Part shown: positions 1-7,463 of the stretch, piece by piece | Position numbering within the stretch: the first letter of the stretch is position 1 | How the letters are laid out: every line of letters starts with the position of its first letter | NCBI GenBank assembly: GCA_020438245.1 | Contig: JAGQUY010000087.1 | Coordinates: forward strand, 1-11,627 | Direction: 5' to 3' | Source of the DNA: Bacteroidota bacterium | GTDB taxonomy: Bacteria; CLD3; SB21 | Length of the DNA stretch: 11,627 nt | Position numbers and translations under genes: made by a program | The notes under the pieces: model-generated | What the model saw: only the letters and a program-made list of their open reading frames with translations | Databases searched by the model: none | Told to the model about the DNA's origin: nothing

Positions 1-664
1 CGTCGACGAGCACGTGCACGAAGTCGGGTTTGATGTAATTCAGGAGCCGTTGATAATGGGTAACAACGACGGCGGCATTTTTTTCATGATGCCATTTATT
101 GACTCCGTTTGAAACGACCTTCAAGGCATCGATATCCAACCCGGAATCCGTCTCGTCCAGAACGGCAAGGGTCGGGTCAAGTACTGCAAGCTGAAAGATC
201 TCGTTACGTTTTTTCTCGCCGCCTGAAAAGCCTTCATTAACAGGACGCTTGAGAAGGTCTTCGTCCATATCGACTAATTTCATTTTCTCTTTTACAAGGG
301 CAAGAAAATCAATTGCGTCGAGCGGCTCCTCTCCTCGGTACTTTCGCAACGCATTTAATGCAGTCTTAAGGAAGTAGGTGTTGTTTACACCCGGGATCTC
401 AACGGGGTATTGGAAGGCGAGAAAAATACCTTCTCCTGCGCGCTCTTCGGGTGCCATCTCCAGAATGGTTTTGCCTTTGAATTGGATTTGGCCTTCGGTG
501 ATGTCATAGTCTTCGCGACCGGCCAAAATCTGGGCCAAGGTGCTTTTACCTGAACCGTTGGGACCCATAATGGCATGAATCTCGCCGGCGTTGACTGTCA
601 GGTTTATTCCGTGCAGTATTTCATTGCCATTTACGGAGGCGTGCAAATTCTTGATTTCTAACAT
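1..664 (-). CDS. sufC: SufC, Fe-S cluster assembly ABC-type ATPase (3' end cut by window)
   Basis: This is the cytosolic ATPase of the SufBCD scaffold; ATP binding and hydrolysis by SufC remodel SufB/SufD so that a cluster can be built. The 221 residues present include the Walker A motif GPNGSGKST at 34-42, the ABC signature FSGGEKKR at 146-153, the Walker B LAVLDETDSGLD at 166-177 and the switch histidine in VVVTHYQ around 203. The Q-loop lies in LAFQYPVEIPG near 82-92, which is the SufC-typical version. SufC proteins are usually about 250 residues, so roughly 30 residues are missing past the left edge. The ATG at 664 follows an AAAGGA Shine-Dalgarno site 7 bases upstream. The gene starts 49 bp after the sufB stop and is surely cotranscribed with it. 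Nothing looks degenerate. Confidence 0.97.
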   Translation of the reverse strand, partial: MLEIKNLHASVNGNEILHGINLTVNAGEIHAIMGPNGSGKSTLAQILAGREDYDITEGQIQFKGKTILEMAPEERAGEGIFLAFQYPVEIPGVNNTYFLKTALNALRKYRGEEPLDAIDFLALVKEKMKLVDMDEDLLKRPVNEGFSGGEKKRNEIFQLAVLDPTLAVLDETDSGLDIDALKVVSNGVNKWHHEKNAAVVVTHYQRLLNYIKPDFVHVLVD

Positions 665-713
665 GTACAAGTCCTTTTTCTAAAAACTATTCATTTTCGG
701 ATTGATTGGCCAG

Positions 714-2165
714 CTATCCCACGCTTCCTTCCAAGCTCACGCCGAGGAGCTTTTGAGCTTCGACGGCAAACTCCATGGGCAGTTCCTTGAAAACCTCTTT
801 GCAGAACCCGTTAACGATCATATTGACTGCGTCTTCCGTGGCAATTCCACGCTGGTTGCAGTAGAATATCTGGTCTTCACCAATTTTGGTCGTAGATGCT
901 TCGTGTTCGACCTGAGCAGAGGGGTTTTTGACTTCGATATACGGAAACGTATGAGCCCCGCATTTGTCGCCGAGAAGCATGGAGTCACACTGAGAGAAGT
1001 TTCTCGAATTTTCGGCGCCTTTCATGATCTTTACAAGCCCGCGATACGTATTCTGACCACGCCCTGCGGAAATGCCTTTGGATACGATTGTACTCTTGGT
1101 GTTTTTTCCGATGTGAATCATCTTGGTGCCGGTATCGGCCTGCATCTTCTTGTTCGTGAAGGCGACGGAGTAGAACTCACCGATGGAGTTATCGCCCTCG
1201 AGGATGCAACTGGGGTACTTCCACGTGATGGCCGATCCGGTTTCCACTTGGGTCCACGAAATTTTGGAATTAACTCCGGCACACTTACCCCGCTTGGTGA
1301 CAAAATTATAAATGCCGCCCTTGCCGTCCTTGTCGCCCGGATACCAGTTCTGAATGGTACTGTACTTGATCTGCGCGTTGTCGAGGGCAACGAGTTCTAC
1401 AACCGCGGCGTGCAATTGGTTCTCATCGCGCATTGGCGCCGTGCAACCTTCTAGATAGCTGACATAGCTGCTTTCGTCCGCGACGATCAGCGTTCGTTCA
1501 AACTGACCGGTATTGGCGGCGTTGATTCGGAAATACGTCGACAGTTCCATGGGGCATCGTACGCCTTTTGGGATATAACAGAAGGAACCGTCTGTGAATA
1601 CTGCGGAGTTTAGGGCGGCATAAAAATTGTCGGTGTAAGGAACCACAGACCCGAGATACTTTTCCACGAGCTCAGGATGTTCCTGAACGGCTTCTGAAAA
1701 AGATCCGAAGATGATTCCCAATTCCTTTAGTTTACCTTTGAATGTGGTTGCAACGGAAACGCTGTCGAAAACCGCATCTACGGCAACACCGCTTAATATT
1801 TCCTGTTCTTTAAGAGGAATGCCGAGTTTTGCATAGGTTTTCAGGAGTTCCGGGTCCACCTCATCCAGACTTTTGACAGACTTCTTCTTTGGGGCTGAAT
1901 AATAGATAATATCCTGGTAGTCTACCTTGGCAATTTGCAAATTCGGCCAGGCAGGTTCCCCGGTCTGCAACATTTTTACCCAATGGCGATAGGCTTTAAG
2001 CCGCCATTCGAGCAAGAACTGCGGTTCGTTTTTCTTGGCGGAAATGAATCGAATAATGTCCTCATTAAGGCCTTTTGGTGCTTCGTCCGCTTCAATATCG
2101 GTGACGAACCCGTACTTATATTCCTGCTTTGTAATTTGTTCAATCGTTTCAACTTCGTTGCTCAT
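714..2165 (-). CDS. sufB: SufB, Fe-S cluster scaffold protein
   Basis: SufB is the scaffold subunit of the SUF system on which Fe-S clusters are assembled, in complex with SufC and SufD. The 483-residue product matches the family in length and in its beta-helix core. The C-terminal active region shows SQCDSMLLGDKCGAHTFPYIE at about 391-411 and VEHEASTTKIG at 419-429; Cys393 and Glu422 are 29 residues apart, as are Cys405 and Glu434 of E. coli SufB, which are the residues known to matter for cluster assembly. A second conserved block ends YCNQRGIATEDA near 436-446. The frame is open 19 codons further upstream, but the ATG at 2165 is chosen because AAAGAGG lies 5 bases before it and the extra N-terminal residues do not resemble the family. 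No SufB-specific motif is missing. Confidence 0.97.
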   Translation of the reverse strand: MSNEVETIEQITKQEYKYGFVTDIEADEAPKGLNEDIIRFISAKKNEPQFLLEWRLKAYRHWVKMLQTGEPAWPNLQIAKVDYQDIIYYSAPKKKSVKSLDEVDPELLKTYAKLGIPLKEQEILSGVAVDAVFDSVSVATTFKGKLKELGIIFGSFSEAVQEHPELVEKYLGSVVPYTDNFYAALNSAVFTDGSFCYIPKGVRCPMELSTYFRINAANTGQFERTLIVADESSYVSYLEGCTAPMRDENQLHAAVVELVALDNAQIKYSTIQNWYPGDKDGKGGIYNFVTKRGKCAGVNSKISWTQVETGSAITWKYPSCILEGDNSIGEFYSVAFTNKKMQADTGTKMIHIGKNTKSTIVSKGISAGRGQNTYRGLVKIMKGAENSRNFSQCDSMLLGDKCGAHTFPYIEVKNPSAQVEHEASTTKIGEDQIFYCNQRGIATEDAVNMIVNGFCKEVFKELPMEFAVEAQKLLGVSLEGSVG

Positions 2166-2193
2166 CAGAACCTCTTTCTTGTAGACGAGTCCA

Positions 2194-2222
2194 TATTTAG
2201 TGAATCTATACAGAAAAGTCAA
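2194..2222 (-). promoter_or_regulatory. Putative sigma-70-type promoter of sufBC
   Basis: On the minus strand TTGACT (2222-2217, five of six consensus bases) is followed after 17 bases by TAAATA (2199-2194, a weak match to TATAAT). Transcription would begin near 2187, giving a leader of about 20 bases before the sufB start codon, including the ribosome binding site. The -10 element is poor, so dependence on an activator or another sigma factor is possible. A promoter here is also expected from the 106-bp gap between the preceding gene and sufB. Confidence 0.45.
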
Positions 2223-2228
2223 GATTCA
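2201..2228. promoter_or_regulatory. Inverted repeat overlapping the sufB promoter (possible operator)
   Basis: TGAATCT at 2201-2207 and AGATTCA at 2222-2228 are exact reverse complements separated by 14 bases. The repeat covers the proposed -35 hexamer and most of the promoter spacer, a usual place for a repressor. I do not recognise the cyanobacterial SufR pattern (CAAC-N6-GTTG) or either E. coli IscR consensus. A chance origin is possible for arms of seven bases. Confidence 0.35.
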
Positions 2229-2271
2229 TTTTTGAGTTGTTCCCTGTGGGCAGTTTTCGACCTACTGAAGG

Positions 2272-3144
2272 CTAGGCTGGATTGGGCAGCGTGGAGTCGT
2301 TGGTTGGGAGCTGAATAACCGGCTCTTCGGGAACGGGCAACGGCTTCCTCTTGTCATAGAGCATTGTCGCCATACTGATGATCTGAATTCTCATTGTCGA
2401 GCGAAAAAGAATCAGCGATTGTTGGATCATAACCATCAGAAATATCAGAGAGACGGAAGCGGGCGTGATAAAATTGTCCAGTAGTCGGTACAGACCTAAC
2501 CCCAAAGCTATCGTGACGACACTTACCAGATAGTACCCGATGAAAACCCCAAGATTTCTCAGCACGAAGGGCATGGTGGTGAAGAAGTGCCGTGTCATAC
2601 CCTTTTCGCCATTCTCAACGACACGAATTCTGGTGACGTCCGCATTGATCAAGATGAAGGATACTAAAGGAACAGCAATAATGGCCCCAATGGAACCGGC
2701 CATGAGCGGCAGTAGTGCCAGTAAAACGCAGGTGACAACCCAGAGACCAATTCTGAAAAATCTTCCAAAGAAGGTGCCGGATAGCCTGAGAAAGTTTGCG
2801 AGAAAGCGACCGTCAACAGGCCCCTTGCTCAATTCCCGAAATATGCCGAACGTGCCCGCGCTGGTCAATACAGCAACGAGTACGAATACGATCGCCGTCG
2901 CACGGACGCCTTGAGTGGTCATCCAGGCGAGCGAAGGCTGGTTAACTGCAATTTCAAATAGATAACCAAGATTGAAATTTTGAAGCCACTCCCCAGGCAC
3001 ATTTGTCATGCCCAGGTTGCCCGCCAAGGCATTCTGGATAGCAGAAAAGAGAGGCCATGCGGCCAGCAGAGATAGAAACCACACGAGAAAGTATAGTTTG
3101 TAGAAAGAAAAGGCCTGCTTGAACGATTTCAAGATAATGTTCAT
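2272..3144 (-). CDS. Polytopic inner-membrane protein of unknown function
   Basis: I do not recognise this 290-residue protein. Hydrophobic stretches near residues 15-37, 80-102, 131-150, 151-168, 196-218 and 228-248 suggest about six membrane spans. A loop at 38-79 lies between the first two, and a proline-rich hydrophilic tail occupies roughly 264-290. Short polar segments such as RELSKGP (103-109) and RIRVVENGEKG (172-182) would be the cytosolic loops. No catalytic motif is visible. The ATG at 3144 is preceded by AAAAGGAA at 7 bases, part of which overlaps the stop codon of the M1 peptidase gene 13 bp upstream, so the two are probably cotranslated. By position it may serve as a membrane partner of that peptidase or of the lipid enzymes further upstream; this is inference. 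Confidence 0.85.
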   Translation of the reverse strand: MNIILKSFKQAFSFYKLYFLVWFLSLLAAWPLFSAIQNALAGNLGMTNVPGEWLQNFNLGYLFEIAVNQPSLAWMTTQGVRATAIVFVLVAVLTSAGTFGIFRELSKGPVDGRFLANFLRLSGTFFGRFFRIGLWVVTCVLLALLPLMAGSIGAIIAVPLVSFILINADVTRIRVVENGEKGMTRHFFTTMPFVLRNLGVFIGYYLVSVVTIALGLGLYRLLDNFITPASVSLIFLMVMIQQSLILFRSTMRIQIISMATMLYDKRKPLPVPEEPVIQLPTNDSTLPNPA

Positions 3145-3157
3145 GATTAGATTCCTT

Positions 3158-5140
3158 TTAGAATAGGGACATCACAAATTGCAAAACATACTCAAGCCAA
3201 AAAAGAAACCTGAGCGTGTAACGACTGATACCTGCCGACTGAGCTTCAACATTCCTCGTATTATTACTAAAATTCAGATCGAGAAGATTCTTACGAAGAG
3301 GGTCTATGGCTACCGAGGTGACCTTGGGTGTGTTGTGAAATTCATAGACAATTAGGCCGGACGAACCATCCCACTGCTTCACCGTTGAGTCACCGTTTGC
3401 AAAATGGATGACAATGTCCGTCGGAAACGTCCCGGTTCCATCATTGTAAACCCTCACCTTTGCCCGATAAATGGTTGAATCAGAGCCTTCTTCCTTGTTT
3501 CCTCCGGAAAACTGCATTTCACTTCCATCACCAAACCATCCCTCGTCCGGAATGAAATTGGTATTGATGATGCTACCGGCATGCAAATCGATGGTCTGGT
3601 CACCATAAACGTATTGGTTGAAAAACCACGACAGGTCGCGGCCCGCCACTTGGTTGACGACCGCAATAAAATCTTCCGTTCTTGGATGACCAAAGTGCCA
3701 GTTCTCAAAATAGGTTCTCATTACCTGATTCATCATGGTCGTGCCCAAGAGGCGCTCCAGCGTTGTCAAAACGAGCACAGGCTTGCTGTAAGCGGCCGTT
3801 TGATAGAAGTTGGTTGGAATCTCCCAGGCCTTGGTGGGCATCGTTCCGCCACGAGGATTGGGGATATAACTCATCCGGTGATAGTCCAGTGAAGAAAAAG
3901 GCATTCCAAGTACATTTCCATATCCTGTGGTCTCACCGCAAAATCTCTCGAGTGCGCGGTGTTCAGCATACGATGTAAATCCCTCATCCAGCCAAGGCTC
4001 CTCAAATTCGTTGGTGGCAACGAGAGATTGAAAATAATTGTGAGCGAACTCGTGAAAGGTTACAACTTCAAGCCAGTTTAATCCCAGTAATTCAGTTGCC
4101 ATCTTGCTGGAGAAAAAACCTCCAGTCGTTATCAGGGTCGGGTACTCCATTCCCCCAACCGTCATTTCGGAGCCGACCGGTGGATCAACAATCGTGAGGT
4201 TGGAATACGGGTAGGAACCGAACCACTCCTGATAGTAGTTGAACATCGAGTCGACAGCCAAAAAGTACCTTTCTTTCAATGCTTCACGGTCGGGTGCGAG
4301 TAAATATGTAACCTCGATCTTATGATTTGTACCACGAATGTTCACCTCCTGTTTTATTTCCGTGTAGTCCGGATAGGCAGTCCAAACCGCGTCTATCACA
4401 TCCTCCTGCCGGTAGAAATAGGTGTCCGTAGAATCGGTAGAAGTTTTGTTTTGTAATACCGCATTAGCCCCGACAACAAACCGTTTTGGCACGGTGAGTT
4501 CCATCGTGTAAACTCCAAAGTCTGCAAAGAATTCGGAGTTCGAGTGAAACTGGTGGCAATTCCAATTGTTATTCTGCCAGACGCCGATCTTAGGAAACCA
4601 CTGCCCGATAAAGTAAAAATCATCGTCACCGAACCCGGTTCTTGCATAAGCACGGGGGAGTTTGGAATAGAACTCACAGGACAATTCAATTTCTGCTCCC
4701 GGTTCAACGGGTTTGGACAGGGGGATACGAATTACGGTCTGGTCATCCGCGTTGTCATCGTCGGGGTGGATGTATTCTATTTTATCGGTCAGATCTTCGC
4801 CGCCGACAATATTGATCCTCCGGATATCAACATATCCCCAATTAATTTCGCCCTTTTCGTACGTTCCGGCACGATGCCGGCCTCCGCTCTCGGTCAAGAA
4901 CGTTGATTTTTCGTTTTTAAAGGCGTTGAGGTAAAGATGAAATTGCAGCTCTGTCACAGGCGTTTCTGAGCGATTTTGCCAGCGTAGCGTCCAGGAACCA
5001 TCTATGGCCTTGGCGTCCGGCAAGAGGACAGCCTTGAGATCGTAGTTGGCAATTCTGGGGCTTAGCGGCTTTTCAAATAGCACCTGAGCCAGGATCGGGC
5101 AGGTCAGGGTCCAAAATAAAAGAAAGACTCGTTCAATCAT
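3158..5140 (-). CDS. M1 family zinc aminopeptidase, secreted and possibly C-terminally anchored
   Basis: A metallopeptidase of the M1 (gluzincin) family, which removes N-terminal residues from peptides. Numbering from the ATG at 5140, the protein has 660 residues: a signal peptide at about 1-19 (hydrophobic core RVFLLFWTLTCPILA), an M1 N-terminal beta domain, the exopeptidase motif GGMEY at 329-333, and the zinc site HEFAH at 363-367 with Glu386 in WLDEGF completing the HExxH-18x-E pattern. Tyr451 in AAYSK lies 65 residues after Glu386, as the catalytic tyrosine does in leukotriene A4 hydrolase. A further beta-rich domain follows, and the last 20 residues are hydrophobic after an Arg, which suggests a C-terminal membrane anchor. 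The start at 5140 is preferred over the in-frame ATG at 5146 because GGAG lies 6 bases before it but directly abuts the other. The ORF overlaps the preceding gene by 8 bp. Confidence 0.93.
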   Translation of the reverse strand: MIERVFLLFWTLTCPILAQVLFEKPLSPRIANYDLKAVLLPDAKAIDGSWTLRWQNRSETPVTELQFHLYLNAFKNEKSTFLTESGGRHRAGTYEKGEINWGYVDIRRINIVGGEDLTDKIEYIHPDDDNADDQTVIRIPLSKPVEPGAEIELSCEFYSKLPRAYARTGFGDDDFYFIGQWFPKIGVWQNNNWNCHQFHSNSEFFADFGVYTMELTVPKRFVVGANAVLQNKTSTDSTDTYFYRQEDVIDAVWTAYPDYTEIKQEVNIRGTNHKIEVTYLLAPDREALKERYFLAVDSMFNYYQEWFGSYPYSNLTIVDPPVGSEMTVGGMEYPTLITTGGFFSSKMATELLGLNWLEVVTFHEFAHNYFQSLVATNEFEEPWLDEGFTSYAEHRALERFCGETTGYGNVLGMPFSSLDYHRMSYIPNPRGGTMPTKAWEIPTNFYQTAAYSKPVLVLTTLERLLGTTMMNQVMRTYFENWHFGHPRTEDFIAVVNQVAGRDLSWFFNQYVYGDQTIDLHAGSIINTNFIPDEGWFGDGSEMQFSGGNKEEGSDSTIYRAKVRVYNDGTGTFPTDIVIHFANGDSTVKQWDGSSGLIVYEFHNTPKVTSVAIDPLRKNLLDLNFSNNTRNVEAQSAGISRYTLRFLFWLEYVLQFVMSLF

Positions 5141-5873
5141 GTCCATCTCCAGGTAATGTATGGTTAGGATCGAATAGCTGCGAAAGGGTCAAGAAGCTGA
5201 ACCCTCTGTCCTTGAGGGCCGGAATGATCGTCTTCAGTGATGCAACAGTCTGTGTTCGGTCGACCGGTTCAAAATTTCCTCCGTCATGCAAAATTATAAC
5301 CGAGCCATTCCTCGTCCTTGCAAGAATTCGCCGGGAAATAACGTCTGCGCCGGGGCGATGCGGATCCCTGGGGTAGACGTCGCCGACAACCGTTTGATAT
5401 CCTTGTTTCTCGGCGGCGTTGAGGATGGCAGGGGAAAATAAGCCCATTGGCGGCCTGAAAAAGACCGGACTGGCGCCCAAGTCTTGAAGCACCGAGTGTG
5501 TCTTTTCGAGTTCGTTTGCCACATACGCTCTTCCTCTTCCAAGCAGTATGGGATGCGTATACGTATGATTTGCAATTTCGTTTCCACCCGCCAGTATTTC
5601 TTCAATCAACTTCGGTCTGGCGGCTGCGTATTGGCCAACCACAAAAAACGTTGCCGGAATACCATAAGTCCTCAGGATGTCAAGTACTTGGGGTGTAAAT
5701 TTGGCACTAGGCCCGTCATCAAATGTCAGGGCAAGGCGACGCCCGGAACCCGGGGCCCGCCACAGAACACGTTTTATCAGGGCGTGTCCCAATCGTTCCA
5801 TCGAGGCCATATAACTCAAATCGCTGAGAAATCCTTGAATGAGTCCGCCATCCCATCTTGATCGCATGGGCAT
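5133..5873 (-). CDS. Polysaccharide deacetylase (NodB homology domain, carbohydrate esterase 4 type)
   Basis: Members of this family remove N- or O-acetyl groups from sugar polymers or glycolipids using a divalent metal. All main motifs are present in the 246 residues: TFDDGP at 50-55 (catalytic base Asp52 and metal ligand Asp53), HTYTH at 103-107 (metal ligands His103 and His107), RPPMG at 140-144 and LHDGG at 195-199. I see no clear signal peptide or membrane span at the N terminus, so the enzyme may be cytosolic or act on a lipid-linked substrate at the inner face of the membrane; a later ATG at 5810 would remove the unusual first 21 residues. The gene starts 4 bp after the acyltransferase stop and overlaps the M1 peptidase by 8 bp, so it is in the middle of an operon. 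The true substrate cannot be told from sequence. Confidence 0.92.
   Translation of the reverse strand: MPMRSRWDGGLIQGFLSDLSYMASMERLGHALIKRVLWRAPGSGRRLALTFDDGPSAKFTPQVLDILRTYGIPATFFVVGQYAAARPKLIEEILAGGNEIANHTYTHPILLGRGRAYVANELEKTHSVLQDLGASPVFFRPPMGLFSPAILNAAEKQGYQTVVGDVYPRDPHRPGADVISRRILARTRNGSVIILHDGGNFEPVDRTQTVASLKTIIPALKDRGFSFLTLSQLFDPNHTLPGDGHD
5147..5150 (-). promoter_or_regulatory. Ribosome binding site that decides the M1 peptidase start
   Basis: GGAG on the minus strand is six bases from the ATG at 5140 and zero bases from the ATG at 5146. The first spacing is workable and the second is not, so translation should begin at 5140, inside the end of the deacetylase gene (ATGATTGA overlap). 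Confidence 0.6.
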
Positions 5874-5877
5874 AAGC

Positions 5878-7293
5878 CTACAATCCCTTCAAGACTAGGT
5901 ATTCTGTCCGAACCTTGTTCATTTCTTCGATTAATATTTTTCGCTCTCTTCGCAACCTGTTAACCAGATGTCGATTGGTCAACAATACGAACGAAAAACT
6001 GATCAATTCCTGGTCCTGTCTCAAGTCGCGAACATAGGCGGAGGCAAACAAACCGGTGAGAGGCAATGAAACCAGATACAGAACAGCCCACGTAGATCCG
6101 AAAAAATATTGAACCAGAAACGTTTGAAGAGAATAAAACAATAAAAAGCTCGGGCCGCCCGCAAACAGCAGCGCCGTAAGTATTTTCGTTCTTTCGTGAA
6201 GAAATTTCTTGGCAACATGCAGCGTGATGGCGTGGGGAAAAAAATTGTGTACAATTCCGTACAAAGCAATAGGCAGACCCAACAGGGCGACTATCAATTT
6301 CAGGCCGCTTTGAAGAATAAGACGTGAAAAACCGGCCCGTTCATGCAGCATGGAATCCCGCAGATGAAGATAGGCAAGTTTACGTTTGTACATATCGATT
6401 CGACTCTGCATTCTGCGGACCCGATCGGGGTCGGTAACAGCAAAATGGTTTACACAGTCTGCAATACGCTGAGTAATAACAAACTTTTCTATTTCGTCAT
6501 CCGTCGCAGTTCGTTGACGATTGGGGTCGTTCATCAGTTCGTCCCGGAAAATAGTCTCGACATCCCGTACAAGTTCATCGTACTCCACAAAGTTGATGTT
6601 TACTGTTAATTTTTCCATCTCGCTCTGGATCCGCGACGTAAGCGCCTGAACTGCCCCGGCTGCATCAGATTGGTGAAGGACAAAAAAAGAATCGAGTTCG
6701 ACCGGGTCACCGATATTGATCATTACACGGCTGCGAAAACGGCTGCGAGAAAAAAAATGCAGTCCCAACGGAACAAGCCGAATGCCCAATTGGTACCCGT
6801 TTCTGGATTCGGCCTCCAAAAGGATGCGGGCGGCACCCGTTCGGACTCGTTTGACCTGACGGAGCATATCGCTTGTACCCTCGGGGAAGATACCAATGGT
6901 TTGTCCCTCCTCAAGGGCTTTATAGCAGGCTTCAAAAGAAGAGGTATTGTCGGCGAGTTTGTCAGAGGATTCGCCTTGTCGCACCACCGGAATGACACCG
7001 ACACTCTTCAGAAATCGATCCGACCAGGGATTACTGAACAGTCCTGCATGGCCGATGTAGTTCACCTTTCTGGGAATCGCAACCCCCAGCACGAAGGCAT
7101 CCATGATAGAATTCGGGTGATTTGCGACAAAAAGAACGGGACCGGTTGGCGAGATCGCCGACGAGTTTCGAACGTCAATTTTCTTGAAAAAAATGGCCAA
7201 TATGACCCGCCCCACAGACCTGACCAATCGGTACAGCAGGCCGATGCGTTCAGGCGGAAATTGGGTACTCCGATGCAGTTTGTTTGCGTCCAT
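5878..7293 (-). CDS. PlsC-type glycerolipid acyltransferase with C-terminal membrane domain
   Basis: The N-terminal 230 residues form a PlsC-like acyltransferase domain that transfers fatty acyl groups to glycerol-3-phosphate or a lysophospholipid. Numbering from the ATG at 7293 (471 residues), the catalytic block is NHPNSIMD at 58-65, a H-x5-D spacing instead of the H-x4-D of E. coli PlsC. This resembles my recollection of the Sct1/Gpt2-related bacterial group. Substrate-binding blocks are VGVIPVVR at 98-105 and FPEGTS at 136-141, with VPLGLHF at 174-180. Residues 231-325 are charged and helical, and hydrophobic stretches near 330-350, 371-395 and 400-420 anchor the C terminus, so the protein is longer than ordinary PlsC (about 240). 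A TTG at 7302 is an alternative start; neither has a strong Shine-Dalgarno site. It is the first gene of the envelope operon, divergent from the tRNA. Confidence 0.88.
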   Translation of the reverse strand: MDANKLHRSTQFPPERIGLLYRLVRSVGRVILAIFFKKIDVRNSSAISPTGPVLFVANHPNSIMDAFVLGVAIPRKVNYIGHAGLFSNPWSDRFLKSVGVIPVVRQGESSDKLADNTSSFEACYKALEEGQTIGIFPEGTSDMLRQVKRVRTGAARILLEAESRNGYQLGIRLVPLGLHFFSRSRFRSRVMINIGDPVELDSFFVLHQSDAAGAVQALTSRIQSEMEKLTVNINFVEYDELVRDVETIFRDELMNDPNRQRTATDDEIEKFVITQRIADCVNHFAVTDPDRVRRMQSRIDMYKRKLAYLHLRDSMLHERAGFSRLILQSGLKLIVALLGLPIALYGIVHNFFPHAITLHVAKKFLHERTKILTALLFAGGPSFLLFYSLQTFLVQYFFGSTWAVLYLVSLPLTGLFASAYVRDLRQDQELISFSFVLLTNRHLVNRLRRERKILIEEMNKVRTEYLVLKGL

Positions 7294-7311
7294 ACATTTC
7301 AATAAAGTTGC

Positions 7312-7340
7312 TTGCTAATCGACGGTTTTTTTGTTATGAT
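7312..7340 (+). promoter_or_regulatory. Promoter of tRNA-Leu
   Basis: A -35 element TTGCTA (7312-7317) and a -10 element TATGAT (7335-7340) are separated by exactly 17 bases, and a TG lies one base upstream of the -10 (extended -10 form). The start point would be near 7347, about six bases before the mature tRNA 5' end. Confidence 0.7.
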
Positions 7341-7352
7341 AGTCCCGTTTTT

Positions 7353-7435
7353 GCCGAGGTGGTGAAATGGCAGACACGCTAGTTTCAGGTACTAGTGCTC
7401 GCAAGAGCGTGGGGGTTCAACTCCCCCCTTCGGCA
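7353..7435 (+). tRNA. tRNA-Leu (anticodon CAG)
   Basis: The cloverleaf folds completely. The acceptor stem pairs GCCGAGG (7353-7359) with CTTCGGC (7428-7434), with one G-U pair. The D stem pairs GTG with CAC (7362-7364, 7375-7377). The anticodon stem CTAGT/ACTAG (7379-7383, 7391-7395) encloses the loop TTCAGGT with anticodon CAG at 7386-7388, which reads CUG. The long class II variable arm GCTC-GCAA-GAGC (7397-7408) is typical for leucine. The T stem is GGGGG/CCCCC around TTCAACT. The discriminator base is A7435 and CCA is not encoded, so it must be added after transcription. It is the only plus-strand gene here. Confidence 0.97.
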
Positions 7436-7463
7436 CACCTCTTTTCCAAATCGATTTGATTCG

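Noticed and set aside
702..1454. A 250-residue plus-strand ORF opposite sufB
   Set aside because: It lies wholly antisense to a clear sufB coding region with all SufB motifs, has no plausible Shine-Dalgarno context, and its sequence shows no known motif; it is a codon-bias shadow.
2229..2271. A terminator after the membrane protein gene
   Set aside because: Only stems of three to four pairs (for example CCC-ACA-GGG) can be drawn and no T-run follows; readthrough into sufB cannot be excluded.
6670..7305. A 211-residue plus-strand ORF opposite the acyltransferase gene
   Set aside because: It is antisense to the conserved acyltransferase domain and contains no recognisable motif or ribosome binding site.
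7447..7458. A 12-bp perfect palindrome CAAATCGATTTG between the tRNA and the phosphatase stop, as a terminator
   Set aside because: The hairpin would have only four pairs around a TCGA loop and no T-run follows it on either strand, so it does not qualify as a Rho-independent terminator.
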